Origin: an uncultured Bacteroidales bacterium
GTDB taxonomy: Bacteria; Bacteroidota; Bacteroidia; Bacteroidales; UBA932
DNA: 28,753 nt
Assembly: GCA_900546395.1 (NCBI GenBank)
Contig: URDD01000033.1
Location: forward strand, 1-28,753
Direction of reading: 5' to 3'
Shown here: in pieces, positions 1-8,353 of the stretch
Numbering within the stretch: the first letter of the stretch is position 1
Layout of the letters: each line of letters opens with the position of its first letter
Program-made: the position numbers and the translations under genes
The notes under the pieces: model-generated
Databases searched by the model: none
What the model was told of the DNA's origin: nothing
Seen by the model: only the letters and a program-made list of their open reading frames with translations

Positions 1-1098
1 GCTCTCTGTAGCCTTTGCAAGCATCTCGGCAACTCTGTTTGTACCCTTTGCAAAAGCAGGAATCTCAAATACTCCTACAGGACCGTTCCAAAGAATAGTC
101 TTTGACTTCATGATAACCTCTTCCCAAGTGGCAAGTGTGCTAGGAGCTGCATCAACGCCTTCCCATCCGTCAGGAATTTCAAAGTTGTGGCAGATCTTAG
201 TATTTGCATTCTCTGAGAAATCATCTGCAATGACAACCTCTTTTGAAAGATAGAGTTTCACGCCTTTCTCTTCTGCCTTCTTCAATGTGTCAAGTGCAAG
301 CTGAAGCTGATCGTCCTCACAGAGAGAATTTCCAATCTTTCCGCCCTGGGCCTTGATGAAAGTATAAACCATACCTCCACCGATAATCATATTGTCAACT
401 ACATCGAAAAGATGCTCGATGATACCAATCTTTGAAGACACCTTTGCTCCGCCGATGATAGCAGTTACAGGGCGCTCAGGATTGTTGACAACTCTTTCAA
501 GAGCCTTGATCTCTCCTTCCATAAGATAACCGAACATCTTGTCCTGAGGGAAATACTTTGCTATGAGAGCTGTAGAACCATGGGCACGGTGTGCTGTTCC
601 GAATGCATCGTTAACATAGCAGTCTCCGTAAGAAGCAAGCTTCTCGACAAATTTCTTCTGGCTCTCCTTGAGAGCAGCTTTGGCAGCCTTCTTGTCCTCG
701 TCTGTGGCATCCTCTGCCAGACCTCTTGGCTTGCCTTCTTCCTCTGCATAGAAACGGAGGTTTTCAAGAACAAGAACCTCACCCGGCTTAAGAGCTTCAA
801 CCTGTGCATCTGCATTCTGGCAGTCATCAGCAAACTTTACAGTAACGCCGAGCAACTCCTGAACACGTCCGAGAATATGCTTGAGAGAAAATTTTTCAGT
901 TACTCCCTTAGGTCTGCCGAGATGAGACATGATGATTACTGAGCCGCCTTTTTCAAGGATTTTCTTCAAAGTCGGAACAGCTGCCCTGATACGAGTATCG
1001 TCTGTTATCTCGAATTTCTCGTTAAGAGGAACATTGAAATCTACTCTGACAAGAGCTTTCTTGCCGGAAAAATCATAAGTATCAATACTTTGCTGCAT
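1..1098 (-). CDS. pgk: Phosphoglycerate kinase, C-terminus cut by window edge
   Basis: Glycolytic enzyme that transfers the acyl phosphate of 1,3-bisphosphoglycerate to ADP in the cytoplasm. I translated the reverse strand by eye from an ATG at 1096-1098: it begins MQQSIDTYDFSGKKALVRVD and continues with FNVPL. Further on are MSHLGRPKG (substrate-binding N-domain), a VGGAKVSSK segment, and near the left edge LWNGPVGVFE of the nucleotide-binding C-domain. 366 codons are in the window. The family is usually about 400-420 residues, so roughly 50 residues lie beyond position 1. The reading frame is open to the edge with no disruption seen. A TAnnTTTG box lies about 80 bp upstream of the start. 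The gene is divergent from the methyltransferase at 1234. The identification is secure. Confidence 0.97.
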   Translation of the reverse strand, partial: MQQSIDTYDFSGKKALVRVDFNVPLNEKFEITDDTRIRAAVPTLKKILEKGGSVIIMSHLGRPKGVTEKFSLKHILGRVQELLGVTVKFADDCQNADAQVEALKPGEVLVLENLRFYAEEEGKPRGLAEDATDEDKKAAKAALKESQKKFVEKLASYGDCYVNDAFGTAHRAHGSTALIAKYFPQDKMFGYLMEGEIKALERVVNNPERPVTAIIGGAKVSSKIGIIEHLFDVVDNMIIGGGMVYTFIKAQGGKIGNSLCEDDQLQLALDTLKKAEEKGVKLYLSKEVVIADDFSENANTKICHNFEIPDGWEGVDAAPSTLATWEEVIMKSKTILWNGPVGVFEIPAFAKGTNRVAEMLAKATES

Positions 1099-1176
1099 AA
1101 AATATGTATTAAAAAAGTTTTCTTTCCATTCTATGGTCCGGTTCACTACACACCTTTTATGCCAAACCACATTCTG

Positions 1177-1184
1177 CAAAGGTA
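1177..1184 (-). promoter_or_regulatory. Promoter -7 box of pgk
   Basis: The reverse strand reads TACCTTTG followed by CA, a match to the Bacteroidetes -7 element TAnnTTTG. It would start transcription near 1170 and give a leader of about 70 nt before pgk. No clear -33 TTTG was seen at the expected spacing. Confidence 0.6.
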
Positions 1185-1205
1185 ACAAAATTAGATGAAT
1201 AGTGT

Positions 1206-1213
1206 TATCTTTG
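1206..1213 (+). promoter_or_regulatory. Promoter -7 box of the methyltransferase gene
   Basis: TATCTTTG followed by CA matches TAnnTTTG. It lies 20 bp before the ATG at 1234 and inside the longer reading frame that could begin at 1195. It therefore argues that translation starts at 1234. No good -33 element is visible. Confidence 0.6.
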
Positions 1214-1233
1214 CACTCATTAAACTGCACATT

Positions 1234-2184
1234 ATGACAATAGAAACTCCTGGAAAATACTGGCAAGACTATGAATTGGTTGATTCCGGCAACTTTGAAA
1301 AGCTGGAGAGATTCGGCCAGTACTATCTCGCACGTCCCGAGCCGAAAGCACTGTGGAACAAAACATTGAGCGACTCTGAATGGAACAGGATGACCCATAC
1401 GAAGTTCAAAACAGGAGCCGGCTTCGGTAAGGCCGGTAAGGAGGATAGCGGAACTTGGGAGCGACTGAAAAAAATGAATGACCAGTGGGTCATAAGATAC
1501 AGCGGCAGCCCACAGGGTCTGAACTTCAGACTAAGACTCGGGCTTACTTCCTTCAAACATGTAGGAGTTTTTCCTGAACAATCAAGTAACTGGGAATATA
1601 TCTACAGACAAACTCGTACTTTGGTGGAAAAGGCCGTGAGAGAAAATCTGCCAAGGCCAAAAGTCCTTAACTTGTTTGCATACACAGGAGCGGCATCCCT
1701 TGCTGCAAAAGCGGCAGGTGCTGATGTAACGCATCTTGACTCCGTACGCCAGGTCGTTACATGGGCAAGAGAAAATATGGAACTGAGCGGACTTGACAAT
1801 ATAAGATGGACAGTGGAGGACGCCCTCAAGTTTGCAAAACGGGAGGCACGGCGCGGAAATGTATATCAGGGTATAATCCTGGATCCCCCTGCTTACGGAC
1901 ACGGCCCTGACGGAGAAAAATGGAAACTTGATGAATGTCTGTTCGAAATTCTAGGGTGCGTATCCCGGATTCTTGCTCCAAAAGACAGTTTCATGGTCTT
2001 GAACCTTTATTCCAACGGATATTCTGCCGTTCTCGGAGAAACTGTTGTAAAGCAGGCATTCAAGCTTGACTCTGATTATGGAAAAGCAGAAGGTAATTAC
2101 GATATAGAATGCGGAGAACTGGTCCTTCAGGACAGCTTCGGTAAGAACCTGCCTCTCAGCATTTTCGTTAGGCTAAGAAGATAG
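1234..2184 (+). CDS. Class I SAM-dependent methyltransferase, RlmI/RlmK-like
   Basis: Predicted cytoplasmic methyltransferase of 316 residues, resembling the COG1092 group whose characterised members (RlmI, RlmK) methylate 23S rRNA. The SAM-binding loop is NLFAYTGAA (about residues 146-154), and the catalytic-site motif is DPPAYG (about 217-222). The first 120 residues lack an obvious PUA-type RNA-binding domain, unlike RlmI, so the exact substrate is not known. I chose ATG 1234 (MTIETPGKYW) over ATG 1195 because a promoter box at 1206-1213 lies between them. It is a single gene, followed by a hairpin at 2217-2245. The family is well supported; RNA as substrate is an inference. Confidence 0.85.
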   Translation: MTIETPGKYWQDYELVDSGNFEKLERFGQYYLARPEPKALWNKTLSDSEWNRMTHTKFKTGAGFGKAGKEDSGTWERLKKMNDQWVIRYSGSPQGLNFRLRLGLTSFKHVGVFPEQSSNWEYIYRQTRTLVEKAVRENLPRPKVLNLFAYTGAASLAAKAAGADVTHLDSVRQVVTWARENMELSGLDNIRWTVEDALKFAKREARRGNVYQGIILDPPAYGHGPDGEKWKLDECLFEILGCVSRILAPKDSFMVLNLYSNGYSAVLGETVVKQAFKLDSDYGKAEGNYDIECGELVLQDSFGKNLPLSIFVRLRR

Positions 2185-2216
2185 AACTAATATTGCGCAA
2201 AACATATTTAAAGGCA

Positions 2217-2245
2217 GACAGGCGACCCTTTCAGGATCGCCTGTC
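2217..2245. terminator. Hairpin between methyltransferase and tRNA-Ala, probable terminator
   Basis: GACAGGCGA (2217-2225) pairs perfectly with TCGCCTGTC (2237-2245) around an 11-nt loop. Only a short ACTTT follows on the plus strand. On the minus strand a T-containing stretch follows. It sits between two convergent units and may end either one. Confidence 0.55.
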
Positions 2246-2254
2246 ACTTTAATG

Positions 2255-2328
<74 letters not shown>

Positions 2329-2338
2329 ATTGAGCCTG

Positions 2339-2368
2339 CAAAGTTAACACTTTATTCCTTTTTGCAAA
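2339..2368 (-). promoter_or_regulatory. Promoter of tRNA-Ala
   Basis: The reverse strand shows TTTG (2365-2368), an 18-bp spacer, then TAACTTTG (2339-2346). This matches the Bacteroidetes consensus in both elements, just upstream of the tRNA 5' end at 2328. Confidence 0.8.
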
Positions 2369-2402
2369 ATCAAAATGCTCGTTACATTTCAAAAAAAACA
2401 GG

Positions 2403-2801
2403 CTACCTTTTTCCTTCGATATCTTTCAAATGAATCTCCAGAGCCTTTACTGAAATCTGAATCTCCCGTACAGACACGGCAAGAGATGCGATAAGAAGCA
2501 AAAGCGCTACTCCGAAAACAACAATGGAAAGCATCCTCAAGTGTATATATATAAGAAACATAGACACTACACAGAACAGCAGGCTGGAAATACCCAAAAT
2601 CTGCATGGCGCGTGTAAGATAAAGCCTCTTCCTGAGATTTTCAATCTGAGCTGCCGTAACTTCCGACCGGTTCTGCAAATACTGGTCCTTCAGATTCCTT
2701 ACCAGCTGGGCATACGACAGAAATCTGTTCGTATAAGCCAGCAAAATAAGAGAAACTGCAGAAAACAGAAAAGTAGGTGTAACCAGTGTGAATTCTTCCA
2801 T
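2403..2801 (-). CDS. DUF2721 family membrane protein
   Basis: A 132-residue protein with three likely membrane segments: residues about 8-24, about 68-90 and about 92-110. They are separated by a charged, probably helical stretch (residues 30-65) and followed by a charged tail. The pattern and the N-terminal FLFSAVSLILLAYTNRF stretch fit the DUF2721 family, whose function is unknown. Its ATG (2799-2801) lies one base after the stop codon of the DUF2723 gene, so the two are almost certainly translated from one message. The close pairing suggests a shared envelope role, but that is inference. Confidence 0.8.
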   Translation of the reverse strand: MEEFTLVTPTFLFSAVSLILLAYTNRFLSYAQLVRNLKDQYLQNRSEVTAAQIENLRKRLYLTRAMQILGISSLLFCVVSMFLIYIHLRMLSIVVFGVALLLLIASLAVSVREIQISVKALEIHLKDIEGKR

Positions 2802-2802
2802 T

Positions 2803-5800
2803 CTACTCCTCCCCTCCCATAAATGGCTTTATCAGTTCGGAAACCTGGCTCAAATATTTCTCTGATTCTTCTTTGAAACCATTTTGTTTCATTATATCAG
2901 CAAGGTAGTATATATACTTAATGCTTGTTTCAAAATCCGTTGCCGCAAAGTCATAAAAAGACAGATAAAACGATGCCGACTGGAAAATCTCATTGAAAAA
3001 CCTTCCTGACAACTCCAGTCCTTTATCCTTGGCTCCCAAGTTCATATACTCCTCCACCATATTCAGTACTATCATTTCATTCGAGAAGCCGAGATATGAA
3101 ACATCCAGAGGATAATTCTTTTCAGGCATACATTCCTGACATTTGTCAAGCATTTCTATAGCTCTGTCATTCCATCCAGCCTTTTTCATTTCTCTGGCAA
3201 CATTCAGGAAGAGAACTCTCTGAGGAAGCACCCCGCAGAAAGTATAAAGATTCTGATAATCAACAAAATAATCAGTTCTCGCGAGAGCATCCCATTTGAA
3301 TACCTCTGTCATCTTGTGATAAAGATCATCCGGATCAGCAAAACCTACATCCAGAGAGCTCATCTTATTCTTTATCGGAACAAACTTGTACGAAAAACCT
3401 TCATACATCAGATATTCCTTTATTCCGACATTAAGGTCACCGCCCATACTAAGCATATTCAACGGTCTGTCCCACTGATAGTTTGATAGAAAATCCAATA
3501 AAAACAGTTCCTGTTTTGAAATAGCATTCTTATCCTTTGAAATAGTAAGCACTATCTCTTCCGGAATCCTGTCAGCATATTTTTCATCCAGAATACCATA
3601 TTTAATTACATTCTCTTTGTTTACCGGAATCGAGAACTTACGTGACATTATGTAGTCCAGACGGGCTCCGCTTTCCATTGTAACCTTTGCCTCCGGATGA
3701 CGGAAAACCTCCATAACCACAGAAAGAGGAACTACCTGATCTCTTTTATCATATATAGGTATATACTCATTTGTTCCATAAAGATACTGTTCCTTCCCAA
3801 CTTTCAGTTCAAGAGGAGCAGACTCATTCACTGCATATTTCATCTGATCAATATGCCAGTCGGTTCCGAGCAGTGAAGTATTGCAGATTCTCACATCAGG
3901 ACGTACATTCTCGACTTCCTGTGCATACCAGAGTGGGAATGTATCATTGTCACCGTGAGTAATCAATATTCCGTTCTGCCCTACAGACTCGAGGTAGTTG
4001 CGCGCCACCTCCACAGCTGTCTTTCTGTTGCTCCTGTCATGATCATCCCAGTTCTGCTGCGCCATAAGTGCAGGAACACCAAGACAAAGAAGCGATACTG
4101 CAGATGCCGCCAGTACATATTTTCCTGAATTTCCGGCGACTGAAGATTCTTCCCGTCCTTTTGAAAGAAGGTTTTCAATCCACGAATATACAGCCGTCAC
4201 TGCAAGTCCTATCCAGAAACAGAAGGCATAGAATGACCCGGCATAAGCATAGTCCCTTTCCCTGACCTGATAAGGAGGCTGGTTAAGATAAATGACGATT
4301 GCTATTCCCATCATGAAGAAAAGCAGGAAAGTAAGCCACGCTCCTCTCTTGTCCCGTGCAAACTGATAGAAAATTCCTATTATACCAAGCAACAGAGGAA
4401 GCATATAATAATGGTTCTTTCCTTTGTTATCCTTAAGGAATGCCGGTGCATTACTCTGGTCTCCGAGTCTGGCCTTGTCAATGAAGCCTATACCTGACTC
4501 CCAATTTCCTATAAAGATATCACCCGGACTCGGACTGTGGATTTCATTCTGTCTTCCTGCAAAATTCCACATGAAGTACCTCCAATACATCCAGTTTATC
4601 TGATAATCAAAGAAAAACCTCATATTGTCCAGGAAGGTAGGCTTCCTGTATTCTGCACCCGGAACAGGCTTTCCTTCTTTAATATACATATTGTAAAATT
4701 CCGCAGCTCTTTCATCGGAACTTGACCACATTCTCGGGAAAAGCATTTTTCCTTCTGAAGCATACACTGGTGTAGGCTGTCCCTGAGCCTTTATATACCT
4801 GTCCCCCATAGGAGTCCAGTACTCCGGCTGCTTGATTTCCTCGAGCGGCGCACCGAAATACTGTCCGTAAATCAATGGGCTTGACCCATACTGTTCCCTT
4901 GAAAGATATCGTATAAGCGTAAAAGGATTGTCAGGCTGATATTCGTTTGTCGGAGTCTTTACCGAAGACCTGATTATCACGACTGAGAATACGGAAAATC
5001 CTATCACTACCGTAGTAAAGCAAAGAAGTGCGGTATTCAGAAAAGCCTTTTTCTTCTTCAAAGTAACAAAGAGTCCCCAGAAACACAGACCCAGTAAGGC
5101 AAGCATGAAGAATGCTGCACCCGAATTGAAAGGCAGGCCGAGGACATTGACAAAGAAAAGATCGAAGTAAGCTGCAAACCTTGGCAGAAACGGAATTATA
5201 CCATACAGGACCACAACTATCAGTGCACATGAAAGCAGAAATATCTTGACATATTCCCAAAAACTGTAATGACCGTCCTCTCTCTTTTTATAATAGAACA
5301 GGAATACAAGACATGGAATTGCCAGCAAATTAAGCAGATGAACCCCGATAGACAGGCCCATAAGGAATGAAATGAGGATAATCCACCTGTTTGCGTATGG
5401 CCTGCCGGCCTGCTCATACCACTTGGTCATAGCCCAGAACACCGCCGCTGTAAACAGTGAAGACATTGCATACACCTCTCCCTCTACGGCAGAGAACCAG
5501 AATGTATCGGAAAAGCAATAAGCCAAAGCTCCTACCGCGCCCGCACCATATATAGATATGGCCCTCGAAACTGAATATGTTCCGTCAGCAGAAGGCTTGA
5601 CAACCCTGCGCGCCAGAAATACGACTGTAAGGTAAAGGAAAAATACGGTCAGCGCAGAGCACAATGCACTCATTGCATTCACGGCTACAGCAGCATGGGA
5701 GGCATCTGTAAATATTGTAAAAAATCTGGCTATTATCTGAAACAACGGGTTTCCCGGAGGATGACCGACTTCCAGTTTGTATGAAGAGGCGATGAACTCT

Positions 5801-5916
5801 CCACAGTCCCAAAATGAGGCAGAAGGCTCGATTGTCATAAGATATGTGAAAGCAGATATTACGAAAACAGCCGTAGCGACAACTCTGCTCCACAGGTCGA
5901 ATTTCCTGTTATCCAT
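2803..5916 (-). CDS. DUF2723 / GT117-family membrane protein, putative GT-C glycosyltransferase
   Basis: A 1037-residue protein of the DUF2723 family (CAZy GT117), widespread in Bacteroidota and resembling protein O-mannosyltransferases. The N-terminal part has many membrane helices. The first outer loop holds SFWDCGEFIASSYKLEVGHP (about residues 35-52), where the acidic pair in DCGE is the expected GT-C catalytic or metal site. Another hydrophobic block occurs at about 510-550, and the last 400 residues look soluble and helical, possibly TPR-like. The length is normal for the family. A good promoter lies at 5956-5987, and DUF2721 follows one base after the stop. Transfer of a lipid-linked sugar at the inner membrane, perhaps in protein O-glycosylation, is family-level inference. 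Confidence 0.85.
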   Translation of the reverse strand: MDNRKFDLWSRVVATAVFVISAFTYLMTIEPSASFWDCGEFIASSYKLEVGHPPGNPLFQIIARFFTIFTDASHAAVAVNAMSALCSALTVFFLYLTVVFLARRVVKPSADGTYSVSRAISIYGAGAVGALAYCFSDTFWFSAVEGEVYAMSSLFTAAVFWAMTKWYEQAGRPYANRWIILISFLMGLSIGVHLLNLLAIPCLVFLFYYKKREDGHYSFWEYVKIFLLSCALIVVVLYGIIPFLPRFAAYFDLFFVNVLGLPFNSGAAFFMLALLGLCFWGLFVTLKKKKAFLNTALLCFTTVVIGFSVFSVVIIRSSVKTPTNEYQPDNPFTLIRYLSREQYGSSPLIYGQYFGAPLEEIKQPEYWTPMGDRYIKAQGQPTPVYASEGKMLFPRMWSSSDERAAEFYNMYIKEGKPVPGAEYRKPTFLDNMRFFFDYQINWMYWRYFMWNFAGRQNEIHSPSPGDIFIGNWESGIGFIDKARLGDQSNAPAFLKDNKGKNHYYMLPLLLGIIGIFYQFARDKRGAWLTFLLFFMMGIAIVIYLNQPPYQVRERDYAYAGSFYAFCFWIGLAVTAVYSWIENLLSKGREESSVAGNSGKYVLAASAVSLLCLGVPALMAQQNWDDHDRSNRKTAVEVARNYLESVGQNGILITHGDNDTFPLWYAQEVENVRPDVRICNTSLLGTDWHIDQMKYAVNESAPLELKVGKEQYLYGTNEYIPIYDKRDQVVPLSVVMEVFRHPEAKVTMESGARLDYIMSRKFSIPVNKENVIKYGILDEKYADRIPEEIVLTISKDKNAISKQELFLLDFLSNYQWDRPLNMLSMGGDLNVGIKEYLMYEGFSYKFVPIKNKMSSLDVGFADPDDLYHKMTEVFKWDALARTDYFVDYQNLYTFCGVLPQRVLFLNVAREMKKAGWNDRAIEMLDKCQECMPEKNYPLDVSYLGFSNEMIVLNMVEEYMNLGAKDKGLELSGRFFNEIFQSASFYLSFYDFAATDFETSIKYIYYLADIMKQNGFKEESEKYLSQVSELIKPFMGGEE

Positions 5917-5955
5917 TTATTTTTTCTTAAATTAATTATTCAAAGTCCTAACTGG

Positions 5956-5987
5956 CAAATATACACAGAAGCCGAGAGCATAGCAAA
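5956..5987 (-). promoter_or_regulatory. Promoter of the DUF2723-DUF2721 operon
   Basis: The reverse strand shows TTTG (5984-5987), a 20-bp spacer and TATATTTG (5956-5963), a full match to the Bacteroidetes consensus. It lies 40 bp upstream of the ATG at 5916. Confidence 0.8.
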
Positions 5988-6063
5988 TAAATTTAGTCAG
6001 TCCGGGGGCGTCCCTCAAGCAGTTTGCTTATATTTGTACTGTGCATATATTAAAGTAATGCGC

Positions 6064-6071
6064 TATATTTG
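6064..6071 (+). promoter_or_regulatory. Promoter -7 box before the SUI1-like gene
   Basis: TATATTTG matches TAnnTTTG and would start transcription near 6078, almost on the first ATG (6080). A second identical box, TATATTTG, occurs at 6029-6036 and would give a leader of about 40 nt. Neither has a clear -33 element at standard spacing, so which one is used is open. Confidence 0.5.
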
Positions 6072-6079
6072 CAAAAATT

Positions 6080-6433
6080 ATGACAAAGATGGCCGACAAC
6101 GACTGGAAAAAAAGACTGGGTGTGGTTTTTTCCACAAATCCCGACTACAAATACGAAGAAGAGACAGATGAACAAGCCGAAACTCTGCCTCCAGAAAAAC
6201 AGAAGCTGATTGTAAGCATCGATAGAAGAAACCGAGGAGGAAAACAGGTAACGCTCGTGACCGGCTTTGTAGGATCTGATGAAGACCTTGCAGATTTGGG
6301 TAAGACACTGAAAGTGAAATGCGGAGTAGGAGGATCTGCAAAAAAAGGAGAGATAACCGTACAGGGTGACTTCAGAGATAAGATTACTGCTCTTCTTACT
6401 GATATGGGGTACAAGGCCAAACGCGGAAATTGA
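6080..6433 (+). CDS. SUI1/eIF1-like translation factor (YciH family)
   Basis: A small cytoplasmic protein of 117 residues with the SUI1 (eIF1) fold. Residues about 40-115 contain the typical RGGKQVTLVTGF strand-loop, the glycine-rich CGVGGSAKKGEITVQGD core and the closing MGYKAKRG segment. The E. coli relative YciH helps keep initiation accurate; the role in Bacteroidota is less certain. ATG 6089 (MADNDWKK) is an equally good start, and it is the better one if the 6064-6071 promoter is used, because 6080 would then be nearly leaderless. The stop is 2 bp before the next ATG, so this gene leads the cluster running to ubiE. Confidence 0.88.
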   Translation: MTKMADNDWKKRLGVVFSTNPDYKYEEETDEQAETLPPEKQKLIVSIDRRNRGGKQVTLVTGFVGSDEDLADLGKTLKVKCGVGGSAKKGEITVQGDFRDKITALLTDMGYKAKRGN

Positions 6434-6435
6434 AA

Positions 6436-7224
6436 ATGCCGGACAGCACATTCATTATACCGGCAGATACTTCTGCCGTATCGGATATCATAGTACAGCC
6501 TGCCGACAGCGCTTTTCTGAGCGGAAAACTTCATTTGGAAAAGATTGAAAACTCCGCAGTCAGTCAGTCATCCGGCACAGGTTCACATTACCGTCAGGAA
6601 AGCATTGTACTGGATATCATAACAATGCTTTTTGTAATTCTCGGCATGGCATGTCTCAGAAAATACATAACTATCTTTCCGTCTCTTGTCGGATGCATTA
6701 TAAGATGGAAAGAAAACATCAATCTTGAAGACAGTACCAAACTGTGTCTGGCAAGAAATCATCTTTATGTATTGCTATTGATTCCATTCTGCCTCATTGC
6801 TGCAAAATTCAGAATATATGATCCCGGGATAATATCAGGGATGCCAGACCTATACCGTTTTCTTTGCATTACAGGTATTTTTCTCATATATCTTTTGATA
6901 AAACAGGGATTGCAAAAATTTGTCAGATTCGGGAAAATCCAGGAAAAGAGTTTTAGCGCTGCTGTAAATTCTTTCAGAACATATTTCGTTATTTTTGTTA
7001 CTATTACATTGGCGTCAATCGGAATATCCGAATTGGCAGACATTTCTGAAGATATTTCAAGAAATATAATAACTTACGAGTTATCAGTAATTTACATCAT
7101 ATTTCTATTTAGAAAAGCACAAATTTTCATAAACTCTTGCTCTCTTATCTCAGGTATTTTGTATCTTTGCACCCTTGAAATTTTACCGACAGGCATTTTG
7201 GTTGCCTTAGCAATAGTTTTATAA
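6436..7224 (+). CDS. DUF4271 domain membrane protein
   Basis: A 262-residue integral membrane protein. Residues 1-55 form a hydrophilic N-terminal part rich in Ser and Asp. About six to seven hydrophobic segments follow, for example around DIITMLFVILGMACL, HLYVLLLIPFCLIAAKF and FRTYFVIFVTITLASIGI. This layout, and the position directly before hemD, matches DUF4271 proteins of Bacteroidota, which have no known function. I preferred ATG 6436 over TTG 6430 because TTG starts are rare here. It lies 2 bp after the SUI1-like stop and 5 bp before hemD. A link to haem synthesis is suggested only by this gene order. Confidence 0.75.
   Translation: MPDSTFIIPADTSAVSDIIVQPADSAFLSGKLHLEKIENSAVSQSSGTGSHYRQESIVLDIITMLFVILGMACLRKYITIFPSLVGCIIRWKENINLEDSTKLCLARNHLYVLLLIPFCLIAAKFRIYDPGIISGMPDLYRFLCITGIFLIYLLIKQGLQKFVRFGKIQEKSFSAAVNSFRTYFVIFVTITLASIGISELADISEDISRNIITYELSVIYIIFLFRKAQIFINSCSLISGILYLCTLEILPTGILVALAIVL
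7137..7169 (+). promoter_or_regulatory. Internal promoter for hemD within DUF4271
   Basis: TTG (7137-7139), a 22-bp spacer and TATCTTTG followed by CA (7162-7169) fit the Bacteroidetes consensus. The site lies inside the last 30 codons of DUF4271, about 60 bp before the hemD ATG. It could let hemD and the genes after it be expressed apart from the first two. Confidence 0.6.
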
Positions 7225-7229
7225 AGAAA

Positions 7230-7973
7230 ATGACTGTGAAGAATATTCTGATATCCCAGCAGCCACCCAAAGCTGTGTCACCGTATTCATCAATCGCAGA
7301 AAAATACGGCGTTAATTTTGACTTCAAACCATTTTTCAGCCTGGAGCCTCTATCATCAAGAGAGTTCAGGGCTCAAAGGATAAATATCCTGGAACATACT
7401 GCGATAGTTTTTTCCGCAAGATCAACCATAGACGCATTCTTTGCCCTATGTAACGAATTGCGCGTAAAGATACCTGAAACAATGAAATACTTCTGTACTA
7501 CCGAAGTTGTGGCGATGTATCTGCAGAAGCACATTGTTTATAGAAAACGTAAAATATTTTTCGGAGACGGGACCCCGTCTTCTGTCATTTCGCAAATAGG
7601 AAGCAAGCATAAAGAAGAGAATTTCCTCATAGCCACTTCCGATACTGCAAACAACGATATCACAAAGATATTCCAGAACAGCGGACTGAAGTTCGAAAGT
7701 GCAACATTTGTAAAATCCGTATCACAGGATCTGACCAGCACAAATCTTGAGAACTATGATATGATAGTCCTCTACAACCCTTCTGACGTAAAGTCTCTCT
7801 ACGAGAATTTCCCTCAGTTTACACAGGGTAATACCAAATTCGTGGCCTACGGAAAATCAGTTCTAAAGGCCATGGACGAAGCCGGTCTTGAAGTAGCTGT
7901 TTCAGCACCAACTCCTGAAGCACCATCTGTAGCCAAGGCTTTGGAAATATATCTTGAAAAAAACAAGGCCTGA
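7230..7973 (+). CDS. hemD: Uroporphyrinogen-III synthase
   Basis: Cyclises hydroxymethylbilane to uroporphyrinogen III, the branch point for haem and cobalamin-type rings, in the cytoplasm. The 247-residue length suits the two-domain HemD fold. The start MTVKNILISQQP, the IVFSARSTIDAFFAL segment at about residues 58-73 and the late DMIVLYNPSDVKSL and KFVAYGKSVLKAM segments match the weakly conserved family pattern of Bacteroidota. HemD sequences diverge strongly, so the call also leans on the position after DUF4271. Its TGA overlaps the rnpA ATG (TGATG at 7971-7975), which implies translational coupling. Confidence 0.85.
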   Translation: MTVKNILISQQPPKAVSPYSSIAEKYGVNFDFKPFFSLEPLSSREFRAQRINILEHTAIVFSARSTIDAFFALCNELRVKIPETMKYFCTTEVVAMYLQKHIVYRKRKIFFGDGTPSSVISQIGSKHKEENFLIATSDTANNDITKIFQNSGLKFESATFVKSVSQDLTSTNLENYDMIVLYNPSDVKSLYENFPQFTQGNTKFVAYGKSVLKAMDEAGLEVAVSAPTPEAPSVAKALEIYLEKNKA

Positions 7974-8353
7974 TGGGCCAGTTGAAAAATACACTTTCAA
8001 AAGAAGAAAGGCTTCACAGCAAGAATGATATAAACAAACTTCTTGCTGAAGGTAAATTCGGTAGTGCGACAACATTAAAATACTGTTTCCGCACTGCCAA
8101 TGGTTTATCATACAATAGGATACTTGTCTCTGTACCTAAAAGACTTTTCAAGCGCGCCGTGAAAAGAAATCTTCTGAAACGAAGGCTAAGGGAATGCTAC
8201 AGACTGCAGAAACAGACTCCTGGACTTGAACAGGGTGTAGATATAATGTTTATCTACAACACAAAAACTGTTCTTCCTTTTGCCGAAATATATAATACTG
8301 TAGGTCAGATTCTTACAAAAATATCCGACAGCAATGAAGAACGGAAAAACTGA
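7973..8353 (+). CDS. rnpA: Ribonuclease P protein component
   Basis: Protein subunit that assists the RNase P RNA in maturing tRNA 5' ends. The 126-residue protein starts with the usual LSKEERLHSKNDI segment and carries the signature RNR motif region KRAVKRNLLKRRLRE (residues about 60-74), which contacts RNA. It overlaps hemD by one base at its start and yidD by 20 bases at its end. In many bacteria rnpA sits with rpmH near the origin; here it is between hemD and yidD, keeping only the yidD link. Confidence 0.95.
   Translation: MGQLKNTLSKEERLHSKNDINKLLAEGKFGSATTLKYCFRTANGLSYNRILVSVPKRLFKRAVKRNLLKRRLRECYRLQKQTPGLEQGVDIMFIYNTKTVLPFAEIYNTVGQILTKISDSNEERKN

Noticed and set aside
580..942. A 120-codon plus-strand frame inside pgk
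   Set aside because: It lies wholly opposite conserved pgk sequence, has no promoter and its translation resembles no known protein.
1195..1233. Upstream in-frame ATG for the methyltransferase
   Set aside because: The -7 box at 1206-1213 lies downstream of it, so that ATG would not be in the message.
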